DNA from: Paracoccaceae bacterium
Lineage (GTDB): Bacteria; Pseudomonadota; Alphaproteobacteria; Rhodobacterales; Rhodobacteraceae
Direction: 5' to 3'
DNA length: 6,750 bases
NCBI GenBank assembly: GCA_007129775.1
Contig: SKUV01000127.1
Coordinates: 1-6,750 of the forward strand
Numbering within the stretch: the stretch's first letter is position 1; the number at the start of each line of letters is the position of its first letter. The translations under genes and the position numbers were made by a program. The notes beneath the pieces are model-generated. The model was not told where the DNA came from. It made no database searches and saw nothing but the letters and a program-made list of their open reading frames with translations. Shown here piece after piece: positions 1-6,121 of the stretch.

Positions 1-25
1 CACCAACCTGGCCGCCGGCAACTGA
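1..25 (+). CDS. C-terminal tail of an upstream gene (partial)
   Basis: Read in the frame starting at base 2, the window opens with seven sense codons (T-N-L-A-A-G-N) and a TGA at 23-25. The product cannot be identified from so little. The reason to treat it as a real gene end is context: a strong hairpin terminator begins 14 bases after this stop, and the gene would be on the same strand as the downstream monooxygenases. Another reading frame, or plain intergenic DNA, cannot be excluded. Confidence 0.4.
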
Positions 26-38
26 GCCTGCTGCCTTC

Positions 39-67
39 GGCCCCACCGGCGACGCGCCGGTGGGGCC
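39..67 (+). terminator. 12-bp perfect hairpin, probable transcription terminator
   Basis: Bases 39-50 (GGCCCCACCGGC) are the exact reverse complement of 56-67 (GCCGGTGGGGCC), with a 5-base loop (GACGC). The stem is almost wholly G-C. It lies 14 bases after the stop at 23-25 and 52 bases before the next start codon, as expected for the end of the upstream transcript. It is followed by only two T residues (ACCTTCC), so it lacks a good U-tract; it may work as a weak or Rho-assisted terminator, or as an mRNA 3'-end stabiliser. Confidence 0.7.
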
Positions 68-119
68 ACCTTCCGGACGCTTGACAAGGCCGCCCTGCAA
101 CGCGGCGAGGGATCGATTC

Positions 120-1289
120 ATGAAAACGCAAATCGGCATCATCGGCGCCGGGCCGGCCGGCCTGCTGCTGGCGCGCATCCTGCAGATGAACGGCATCGAG
201 TCGGTCATCCTCGAACGGCGTAGCCGCGACTATGTGCTGGCGCGCCTGCGCGCCGGCGTGCTGGAACAGGGCACCGTGGACACGCTGCGCGCCTATGGCG
301 TGAACGAGCGGCTGGACCGGGACGGGATGCCGCATGAACAGACCACCTTCTACTGGAACGAGCGGCGCCATGTCATCGTGATCGCCGACGAGGCCGGGCG
401 GCGGCTGACGACCTACGGCCAGAACCGCATCGTGGAAGACCTTATCACCCTGCGCGAGGCCGATGGCCTGCCGATCCTGTTCGAGGCACAGGTCGAGGCG
501 CTCGACGGGCTGACCGACCGGCCCGCCATCACCTATGTGCAGGACGGCGCGCGCAAGACGCTGGAATGCGATTTCATCGCGGGCTGCGACGGCTATCTGG
601 GCGTGTCGCGCCGCTACATCCCCGACGCCGACGCGCATTCCTATCTGCACGAATTCCCTTTCAGCTGGTTCGGCATCCTCGCCGAGGCGCCGCCGAAGCC
701 CGAAAAGCGCGGCTTTGCCCATCATGTGCGCGGGCTTGCCGTGGCCTCCGCCCGCTCGCCGCGTCAGAGCCGGCTCTACCTGCAGGTGGACCCGGATTTC
801 GAGATCGACTCCATGTCGGACGACCAGATCTGGGACGAGCTTGATCTGCGCCTGACCGACGAGACCGGCACGCCGCTGAACCGCGGCCCGATCACCGAAA
901 AGAGCGTGGCGCGACTGCGCGCATTCGTGTGCGAGCGGATGCAGCACGGCAAGCTCGCCATCGCCGGCGACGCCGCCCATATCGTGCCGCCCAGCGGTGC
1001 CAAGGGGCTCAACCTCGCGGTGGGCGACGTGCGGCTTCTGGCCGAAGCGATCGGGCGCCACCTGCGCGGCGACGACGATCTGCTGTCACGCTATTCGGAA
1101 CTGGCGTTGCAGCGGATCTGGCCGACGGTGCACTGGTCCTGCCTGATGTCCGAGGCGCTGCATGTCTTTCCGGGCCAGACCGGTTTCGACACCCGACGCC
1201 AGCACATGACGCTCGATCACTGGATCAACAGCGAGACCGGCAGCCGCCGCTTCCGCGAGGCGATGCTCGGGCTGCCCTATGCGGTCTGA
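120..1289 (+). CDS. pobA: PobA-family FAD aromatic hydroxylase (4-hydroxybenzoate 3-monooxygenase homologue)
   Basis: A 389-residue cytoplasmic class A flavoprotein monooxygenase; the Pseudomonas p-hydroxybenzoate hydroxylase has 394 residues. Known members use FAD, NAD(P)H and O2 to convert 4-hydroxybenzoate to protocatechuate. Visible features are the FAD Rossmann motif GAGPAG (9-14), the ERRSRDYVLARLRAGVLEQG segment (32-51) with Arg44, His72, the DG motif CDGYLG (156-161), and the GD motif AGDAAHIVPPSGAKGLNL (282-299). Carboxylate-binding residues align: Ser210, Arg212 and Tyr220 for Ser212, Arg214 and Tyr222. Unusually, Phe199 and Met382 stand where the classical enzyme has Tyr201 and Tyr385, and Leu160 replaces His162. 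The start at 120 is chosen because GAGGG (107-111) sits 8 bases upstream and the N-terminus MKTQIGIIGAG matches the family; a GTG at 60 lies inside the terminator hairpin. It is probably co-transcribed with the next gene, 26 bases on. The family is certain; the substrate is not, so the symbol denotes homology only. Confidence 0.85.
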   Translation: MKTQIGIIGAGPAGLLLARILQMNGIESVILERRSRDYVLARLRAGVLEQGTVDTLRAYGVNERLDRDGMPHEQTTFYWNERRHVIVIADEAGRRLTTYGQNRIVEDLITLREADGLPILFEAQVEALDGLTDRPAITYVQDGARKTLECDFIAGCDGYLGVSRRYIPDADAHSYLHEFPFSWFGILAEAPPKPEKRGFAHHVRGLAVASARSPRQSRLYLQVDPDFEIDSMSDDQIWDELDLRLTDETGTPLNRGPITEKSVARLRAFVCERMQHGKLAIAGDAAHIVPPSGAKGLNLAVGDVRLLAEAIGRHLRGDDDLLSRYSELALQRIWPTVHWSCLMSEALHVFPGQTGFDTRRQHMTLDHWINSETGSRRFREAMLGLPYAV

Positions 1290-1302
1290 GCGATGAGATG
1301 AC

Positions 1303-1310
1303 GAAAGGAA
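1303..1310 (+). promoter_or_regulatory. Ribosome binding site that fixes the second monooxygenase start
   Basis: GAAAGGAA ends 5 bases before the ATG at 1316. An in-frame ATG at 1298 lies upstream of this site and has no comparable Shine-Dalgarno, so 1316 is the better start. It gives MKNIEADVVIIGSG, a normal FAD-Rossmann N-terminus. Confidence 0.75.
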
Positions 1311-1315
1311 ACGCC

Positions 1316-3007
1316 ATGAAGAACATCGAGGCCGATGTGGTGATCATCGGAAGCGGCCCGGTCGGCATGGTGCTGGCCCTCGATCTGGCCGCGCGCGGCG
1401 TGTCCGTCGTGATGGCCGAAAGCCGCGCCGAGGGGGAGCCGCCCAGCGTCAAGTGCAACCATGTCTCGGCCCGCAGCATGGAAATCCTGCGCCGTCTGGG
1501 CGTGGCCGGCGATGTGCGCGATGCCGGGCTGCCGCCCGATTATCCCCATGACGTGTCGTATCGGACCACGACCACGGGCCGCGAGGTCACCCGTATCCGC
1601 ATCGCCGCCCGCGCCGAGCGCGGCACCGAACGCGACGACGGCCCCGACAGCAACTGGCCCACGCCCGAGCCGCCGCACCGGATCAACCAGATCTATCTGG
1701 AGCCGGTGATCGCGCGCCATGTGAAGGCCCATCCGGGTATCCGCACCCTCTATCGCCACGCGGTGGTGGAGATTGGGCAGGACGCCCGGGGGGCCACGCT
1801 GCGCGCGCGCGACATCGACAGCGGCGCCGAGGTGCGTCTGTCGGGCAATTTCCTTGTGGGCTGCGATGGCGGCCGGTCCATGACCCGGCGCTTCATAGGC
1901 GCGACGCTTCAGGGCGACGCGGTGATCCAGCGGGTGCAATCCACCTATATCCGCGCGCCGGGGCTGATCGAGCGGATGCAGGCGGCGCCTGCCTGGTGCA
2001 TGTTCTCGGTCAACCCGCGCCGTTCGGGCAATATCTATTCCATCGACGGGCGCGAGTTGTGGCTGGTGCACAATTACCTGCGCGACGACGAGCCGGATTT
2101 CGACTCGGTCGATCGCGACCGCTCGATCCGCGACATTCTCGGGGTGGATGATGGCTTTTCCTACGAGGTGATCCGCAACGAGGATTGGTATGGCCGCCGG
2201 CTGGTCACCGACAAGATGCGAGAGGGCCGCGTCTTCATCTGTGGCGATGCCGCCCATCTTTGGGTGCCCTATGCCGGCTACGGGATGAATGCGGGGATCG
2301 CCGATGCAGCGAATCTGGCGTGGATTCTGGCCGCGCATCTGCGCGGCTGGGCGCCCGAGGCGATTCTCGATGCGCACGAGGCCGAGCGGCTGCCGATCAC
2401 CGAACAGGTCAGCCATTTCGCCATGAATCACTGTATCGCCATGGCCTCGAAACGCGCGAGCGTGCCGGCCGATATCGAAAGCGACACGCCCGAGGGCACC
2501 GCCAGCCGCGAGGCGTTCGGCGCGGCGCTCTTCGACCTCAACGTCCAGCAATATTGCTGCGGCGGGCTGAATTTCGGCTATTACTACGACGCCTCGCCGC
2601 TGATCGCCTATGACGGCGCGGCGCAGCCGGCCTATGGCATGGCCGATTTCACCTCGTCGATCGTGCCGGGCTGCCGGGCGCCGCATCTGTGGTTGCGCGA
2701 CGGCCGCTCGCTTTACGATGTGATCGGGGGCGATTATGCGCTGCTGTGTCTCGATGGCGGGGACGGGGCCGAGGCTCTCGCGGCGGCGGCGCGGGCGGTG
2801 GACATGCCTTTCGGCGTGGTCGCGGTGGACAGCGACGATCCGCTGCGCGCGGTCTATACGTCGCGCTTCGTGATCGTGCGACCCGATCAGCATGTGGCCT
2901 GGCGCGGCGATGCACTGCCCGACGATCCGGCGGCGCTGATCGACCTTCTGCGCGGGGCGGCGCCCGGCAAGGCGGGCCGCAACGGGCTGGAGACGGCGGC
3001 GCAATAG
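1316..3007 (+). CDS. FAD-dependent aromatic monooxygenase, PheA/TfdB/MhpA type
   Basis: A 563-residue class A flavoprotein hydroxylase, predicted cytoplasmic, using NAD(P)H and O2 to hydroxylate an aromatic ring. Visible features: FAD dinucleotide motif GSGPVG (12-17) with acidic Glu35 ending the second beta strand; the DG motif CDGGRS (183-188); the GD motif ICGDAAHLWVPYAGYGMNAG (308-327) with the GMN flavin-contact segment; and a C-terminal thioredoxin-like domain (about 445-545) ending in VRPDQHVAWRGD (521-532), typical of the phenol hydroxylase and MhpA group. The length fits that group and exceeds PobA by about 170 residues because of this extra domain. The substrate cannot be read from sequence; 3-hydroxyphenylpropionate-, 3-hydroxybenzoate- and chlorophenol-type hydroxylases share the fold. 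It lies 26 bases after the PobA-like gene, so the two probably form one operon and may act in one route. The open frame extends back to 929 inside the upstream gene, but that part is a shadow. Confidence 0.85.
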   Translation: MKNIEADVVIIGSGPVGMVLALDLAARGVSVVMAESRAEGEPPSVKCNHVSARSMEILRRLGVAGDVRDAGLPPDYPHDVSYRTTTTGREVTRIRIAARAERGTERDDGPDSNWPTPEPPHRINQIYLEPVIARHVKAHPGIRTLYRHAVVEIGQDARGATLRARDIDSGAEVRLSGNFLVGCDGGRSMTRRFIGATLQGDAVIQRVQSTYIRAPGLIERMQAAPAWCMFSVNPRRSGNIYSIDGRELWLVHNYLRDDEPDFDSVDRDRSIRDILGVDDGFSYEVIRNEDWYGRRLVTDKMREGRVFICGDAAHLWVPYAGYGMNAGIADAANLAWILAAHLRGWAPEAILDAHEAERLPITEQVSHFAMNHCIAMASKRASVPADIESDTPEGTASREAFGAALFDLNVQQYCCGGLNFGYYYDASPLIAYDGAAQPAYGMADFTSSIVPGCRAPHLWLRDGRSLYDVIGGDYALLCLDGGDGAEALAAAARAVDMPFGVVAVDSDDPLRAVYTSRFVIVRPDQHVAWRGDALPDDPAALIDLLRGAAPGKAGRNGLETAAQ

Positions 3008-3017
3008 CCGCGCGGCG

Positions 3018-3031
3018 GGGCGCCGGCGCCC
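3018..3031. repeat. 14-bp perfect palindrome in the convergent gap
   Basis: GGGCGCCGGCGCCC is its own reverse complement. It lies 11 bases after the monooxygenase stop and just before the stronger hairpin at 3037-3063. In such GC-rich DNA it may be incidental, or it may add to 3'-end folding of the + strand transcript. Confidence 0.4.
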
Positions 3032-3036
3032 GCCCT

Positions 3037-3063
3037 GGCCTGCCCCGTTCGCCGGGGCAGGCC
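3037..3063. terminator. 11-bp hairpin between convergent genes, probable bidirectional terminator
   Basis: Bases 3037-3047 (GGCCTGCCCCG) pair perfectly with 3053-3063 (CGGGGCAGGCC) around the 5-base loop TTCGC. The hairpin sits 29 bases after the + strand monooxygenase stop and 9 bases beyond the end of the - strand aldehyde dehydrogenase. There is no clear T-tract on either side. The position between two convergent genes makes a shared terminator the natural reading. Confidence 0.7.
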
Positions 3064-3072
3064 GGATCGGGG

Positions 3073-4563
3073 TCAGAATTCCATCAGCACCGATTTGGTC
3101 TGCAGATAGAGGTCGAGCCCCTCGGCCCCGAACTCCCGCCCCCAGCCCGATTGCTTGTAGCCGCCGAAGGGCAGATTCGGGTCGGTCCCGCCCCCGGCAT
3201 TGACCCGGACCGACCCGCTTTGAAGGCGCCGGGCAAGGCGGTGGGCGGTGCCCAGATCGCGGGTCCAGATCGTGGCGTTGAGCCCGTAGATGCTGTCGTT
3301 CGCCGCGGCCACGACCTCGTCGAGATCGTCGAAGGCATCGCTCACCAGCACCGGGCCGAAGACCTCTTCGCGCACCAGCGCGCTGTCGGGCCGGGCGCCG
3401 GCCATCACCGTGGGGCGATAGAAATAGCCCGGCCCGTCGAGCGCGCCGCCCCCGGTCAGCACCTCGGCGCCGGCCTCGCGCCCGCCCCGGACATAGCCGT
3501 CCACCCGTTCGCGATGGCTGGCCGAGATCAGCGGGCCGATCTGGCTGTCGGGGTTGTCGCCCGGCCCGAGGCGGAGCTTTTCGGCGAATGCGATCACGCC
3601 TTCCAGCACCTGATCGTGGCAGTCGCGGTGCACGTAAAGCCGCGAGCCCGCGGCGCAAACCTGCCCGGCGTTGAAAAAGATGCCCATGGCCGCGGCCGGA
3701 ATCGCGCGCGCCATGTCTGCATCGGGCAGGATGATCGTGGGCGACTTGCCGCCCAGTTCCAGCGACACCTTCTTGAGGTTGCCGGTCGCGGCGCGCACGA
3801 TCGCGCGGCCGACCTCGGTCGATCCGGTAAAGGCCACCTTGTCCACGCCCGGATGCGCAGCCAGCGCTGCGCCGACCCGGTGGCCGACCCCGGTGACGAT
3901 GTTCACCACGCCGGCCGGCAGGCCCAGATCGGTGATGATCCGGCCCAGATAGAGTGCGGAAAGCGATGTTTCCTCGGCCGGTTTCAGCACCGCCGTGCAG
4001 CCTGCCGCCAGCGCTGGCGCAAGTTTCCACGCGGCCATGACCAGCGGGAAATTCCACGGGATGATCAGCCCGGCCACCCCCACGGGTTCGCGCAGCGTAT
4101 AGGCGAAGGTCGCGCCGGGGCGCGAGACCTGCAGGGTCTGGCCCGCGATCTTGGTCGCCCAGCCGCCGTAATAGCGGAAGGTGGCGGCGGCGCCCGCGAT
4201 GTCGCCGGCGCGGATGATATGGCGGGCCTTGCCGTTGTCGCGGTATTCCAGTTCGGCCAGCACATCGCCATTGGCCTCGATCGCATCGGCGATGTCGAAC
4301 AGCCATTGCGCCCGCCGTGCCGGGGTGATCCCGGCCCAATCCGCCCGGTCGAAGGCCGCGCGGGCGGCGGCAACGGCAGCCTCCACATCGGCCGCGCTGC
4401 CGTCGGCGATGGTGGCGATGACGGCGCCGGTGGCGGGGTTGCGCACCTCCAGTTGGCCTGCGGGACTGCCCGGGTCGGTCTGCCCGTCGATCAGGTGGCG
4501 ATGGGGCTCGGCCAGAAAGGCATCGGCTTCGGCTTTGGCTTTGGTGATGGCGTCGGGTGACAT
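3073..4563 (-). CDS. NAD(P)+ aldehyde dehydrogenase, phenylacetaldehyde/betaine-aldehyde type
   Basis: A 496-residue cytoplasmic aldehyde dehydrogenase of usual family length, oxidising an aldehyde to its acid. Catalytic features are all present: PWNFP (169-173) with oxyanion-hole Asn171, KPAEET (194-199) with cofactor-binding Lys194, the Rossmann GSTEVG (247-252), general-base Glu269 in LELGG, nucleophile Cys303 in GQVCAAGSR, Glu400 in EEVFGPV, and PFGGYKQSGWGREFG near the C-terminus. The GQVCAAGSR loop and the ending resemble E. coli FeaB (phenylacetaldehyde dehydrogenase) and related betaine-aldehyde enzymes, so an aryl aldehyde is plausible but not proved. The start at 4563 follows an AGGAG (4573-4569) at 5-base spacing; the longer frame to 4683 would add 40 Arg-rich residues with no homology feature. 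It is divergent from the aminotransferase gene and convergent with the monooxygenases, so it has its own promoter. Confidence 0.92.
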   Translation of the reverse strand: MSPDAITKAKAEADAFLAEPHRHLIDGQTDPGSPAGQLEVRNPATGAVIATIADGSAADVEAAVAAARAAFDRADWAGITPARRAQWLFDIADAIEANGDVLAELEYRDNGKARHIIRAGDIAGAAATFRYYGGWATKIAGQTLQVSRPGATFAYTLREPVGVAGLIIPWNFPLVMAAWKLAPALAAGCTAVLKPAEETSLSALYLGRIITDLGLPAGVVNIVTGVGHRVGAALAAHPGVDKVAFTGSTEVGRAIVRAATGNLKKVSLELGGKSPTIILPDADMARAIPAAAMGIFFNAGQVCAAGSRLYVHRDCHDQVLEGVIAFAEKLRLGPGDNPDSQIGPLISASHRERVDGYVRGGREAGAEVLTGGGALDGPGYFYRPTVMAGARPDSALVREEVFGPVLVSDAFDDLDEVVAAANDSIYGLNATIWTRDLGTAHRLARRLQSGSVRVNAGGGTDPNLPFGGYKQSGWGREFGAEGLDLYLQTKSVLMEF

Positions 4564-4568
4564 ATCCG

Positions 4569-4573
4569 CTCCT
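4569..4573 (-). promoter_or_regulatory. Ribosome binding site that fixes the aldehyde dehydrogenase start
   Basis: On the - strand, AGGAG lies 5 bases before the ATG at 4563. This decides against the upstream in-frame ATG at 4683, whose extra N-terminus would run through most of the divergent promoter region. Confidence 0.8.
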
Positions 4574-4808
4574 GTCGCACGTTGGCTGGCGTTCGGGGTG
4601 CGCCGACCCCGTCCGGCTGCGAGCCTAGTCAAAGCGCGGCCGGAATGTCGGCCAAAACTCCGCACGGATACGCCAATTCGCACCGCCGCCCGGGCCGGAT
4701 TGGCCGAAATCCGGGCTAGCTTGTCCGACAGGCGCCCCGCTTTCGTGGCAAGCTGCCGCGTCAGGACAGAACTGCGGCGCGCCCTGCCCTGCGGAGCGCG
4801 CGACCGGC

Positions 4809-4815
4809 AAGGAGG
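4809..4815 (+). promoter_or_regulatory. Near-consensus ribosome binding site of the aminotransferase gene
   Basis: AAGGAGG lies 5 bases before the ATG at 4821. It is the strongest Shine-Dalgarno in the window and fixes this start over an in-frame-shifted open frame running in from 4181. Confidence 0.85.
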
Positions 4816-4820
4816 ATATC

Positions 4821-6035
4821 ATGTTCAACGCGCTTCCCGATCCCGGGACCGACCCGATCCTGCGCTCGGCGCTGGTGTTTCAGCAAGACCCGGCGCCGCA
4901 CAAGATCGACATGGGCATCGGCATCTACAAGGACGATTACGGCCACGCTCCGGTGATGGCCAGCGTCAAGGCGGCCGAGCGCCGGCTGGTGGAGGAACAG
5001 GAGACCAAGGCCTATCTGTCAGGCGCCGGCAACGCCGCTTTCAACGAGCAGGTGCGCGGCTTGCTCTTTCCCGAAGCCGAAGGCGGGAAGGGCTCCGATG
5101 CCGGGGCGCGGGCGGTGACGATCCAGACCCCCGGCGGCACCGGGGCGCTGCGCGTGGCGGCCGATTTCCTGCGCGGGCAGGCCCCCGGGGCGAAGGTCTG
5201 GATTCCGGCGCAAAGCTGGCCCAACCATCGCCACCTTTTCGGCACCGTGGGCTTTCGGCTGGCCGAATACCCGTGGTTTGACATGGCCGCCGGGCGACTC
5301 GATTTCGACCGGGCGATGGCGGCCTTTCACAGCGTGGCGCCGGGGGATGTGGTGATCCTGCATGGCTGCTGCCAGAACCCCACCGGCGCCGACCCCGACG
5401 CCGCGCAATGGGGCGAGATCGCGCAGGTTCTGGCGCAGCGCGCGGCGCTGCCCATCGTCGATATCGCCTATCAGGGTCTGGGCGACGGTCTGGCCGAGGA
5501 TGCCCGCGGGCTGGCCACGATCTGCGCGGCGCTGCCCGAGGTGATCGTGGCCAGTTCGTGCTCCAAGAATTTCGCGCTCTATCGCGAACGGACGGGCGCG
5601 CTCAGCTTCGTGGGCGAGACCCGCGCCGCGGCCGAGAAGGCCAGCGGCCATGCGCTGCACTTGGCGCGGGCGAATTACTCGATGCCGCCCGACCATGGCG
5701 CGGCGGTGGTGGCGATGGTGCTGTCCGATCCCGGGTTGCGCGCGCTCTGGTCCGAGGAACTGGCCGGGATGCGGGCGCGGATGGGCCGGATACGCGCGGC
5801 CTTTGCCGCGGGATTGTCCGAGGCGAGCGGGAAGGATTTCGGCCATATCGCCCATCAGAAGGGCCTCTTCGCCACCGTGCCGCTGACGGCCGAAATGGTG
5901 GCGCGGCTGCGTGCGGGGCCGCATATCCACGCCTCGGCCACCGGGCGGCTGAACCTTGCCGGGCTGACGGCCGAGACGGTCGCCCCCGTCGCCGCCGCCA
6001 TCGGGGCGGAGTTGCGCGAACTGACCGACGCCTGA
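4821..6035 (+). CDS. AspC/TyrB-type PLP aminotransferase, probably aromatic amino acid
   Basis: A 404-residue class I (subgroup I-alpha) pyridoxal-phosphate aminotransferase, cytoplasmic, normally a homodimer, moving the amino group of an aspartate- or aromatic-type amino acid to 2-oxoglutarate. The N-terminus (MFNALPDPGTDPIL) aligns end to end with E. coli AspC. Key residues are TPGGTG (103-108), Trp133 in SWPNH, Asn186 in CCQNPTG, Asp214 and Tyr217 in VDIAYQG, the PLP Lys249 in SSCSKNF, phosphate-binding Arg257, and both substrate arginines, Arg283 (Arg292 in standard numbering) and Arg376 (Arg386). Pocket positions known to separate aspartate from aromatic specificity look less polar than in AspC: Ala43 for Thr47, Ala64 for Asn69 and Met288 for Asn297. 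This favours aromatic substrates, as inference. Next on the strand, after 86 bases, is a thiamine-diphosphate enzyme that could decarboxylate the resulting 2-oxo acid. Cysteate or plain aspartate remain possible. Confidence 0.92.
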   Translation: MFNALPDPGTDPILRSALVFQQDPAPHKIDMGIGIYKDDYGHAPVMASVKAAERRLVEEQETKAYLSGAGNAAFNEQVRGLLFPEAEGGKGSDAGARAVTIQTPGGTGALRVAADFLRGQAPGAKVWIPAQSWPNHRHLFGTVGFRLAEYPWFDMAAGRLDFDRAMAAFHSVAPGDVVILHGCCQNPTGADPDAAQWGEIAQVLAQRAALPIVDIAYQGLGDGLAEDARGLATICAALPEVIVASSCSKNFALYRERTGALSFVGETRAAAEKASGHALHLARANYSMPPDHGAAVVAMVLSDPGLRALWSEELAGMRARMGRIRAAFAAGLSEASGKDFGHIAHQKGLFATVPLTAEMVARLRAGPHIHASATGRLNLAGLTAETVAPVAAAIGAELRELTDA

Positions 6036-6063
6036 ACGGCGCGATGACATGGCTTCGGGCGAC

Positions 6064-6088
6064 GCCGGGCGAGCCCGCGCCGCCCGGC
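6064..6088 (+). repeat. Weak inverted repeat in the aminotransferase-ThDP gap
   Basis: GCCGGGC (6064-6070) pairs with GCCCGGC (6082-6088) across 11 bases. It lies in the 86-base gap between the two + strand genes, upstream of the ribosome binding site of the second. There is no T-tract, so readthrough into the next gene is likely. It may be a partial terminator, an mRNA-processing stem, or chance in GC-rich DNA. Confidence 0.3.
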
Positions 6089-6106
6089 CCGGTTTCCGAC
6101 AGATCA

Positions 6107-6113
6107 AAGGAGA
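6107..6113 (+). promoter_or_regulatory. Ribosome binding site of the thiamine-diphosphate enzyme gene
   Basis: AAGGAGA, with its AGGAG core at 6108-6112, lies 9 bases before the ATG at 6122. It supports this start rather than the in-frame ATG at 6188, which has no Shine-Dalgarno. Confidence 0.75.
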
Positions 6114-6121
6114 GAGACAAG

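Larger units (their letters stand above)
4564..4820. promoter_or_regulatory. Divergent intergenic region, presumed two-way promoter with inverted repeats
   Basis: These 257 bases separate the - strand aldehyde dehydrogenase from the + strand aminotransferase and hold no supported gene. Three inverted repeats are visible: 4594-4611 (CGGGGT, 6 bases, ACCCCG), 4638-4653 (GGCCG, 6 bases, CGGCC) and 4695-4714 (CCGGAT, 8 bases, ATCCGG). A - strand TTGACT (4632-4627) resembles a -35 box, and the first repeat covers where its -10 would lie, although no TATAAT-like sequence is there. No convincing + strand promoter is seen. Short repeats arise easily in GC-rich DNA, so operator status is a guess; the promoter function follows from the divergent gene order. 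Confidence 0.5.

Noticed and set aside
81..86. TTGACA as the -35 box of the PobA operon
   Set aside because: No -10 element lies at 16-18 bases, and the implied transcription start would remove the ribosome binding site. Kept only as part of a low-scoring finding.
60..119. GTG at 60 as an upstream start adding 20 residues to the PobA-like protein
   Set aside because: The GTG lies within the right arm of the terminator hairpin and has no ribosome binding site. The added residues do not match the family, whereas ATG 120 gives the classic MKTQ...GAGPAG N-terminus.
929..1315. N-terminal extension of the second monooxygenase back to 929
   Set aside because: The extra 129 codons overlap the PobA-like gene in another frame and encode Arg/Ala-rich shadow sequence. 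The FAD motif and ribosome binding site place the start at 1316.
1277..4339. 1020-codon open frame on the - strand across the second monooxygenase and into the dehydrogenase
   Set aside because: Its product is Arg/Gly/His-rich with no recognisable fold, and it runs antisense to one certain gene and out of frame with another. Long antisense open frames are expected from GC-rich codon bias.
2689..4560. 623-codon + strand open frame opposite the aldehyde dehydrogenase
   Set aside because: Low-complexity shadow translation antisense to a gene with every catalytic aldehyde dehydrogenase residue in place, with no start signal of its own.
5019..6107. 362-codon - strand open frame antisense to the aminotransferase
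   Set aside because: Arg/Gly/Pro-rich shadow of a well-supported PLP enzyme, with no domain or ribosome binding site.
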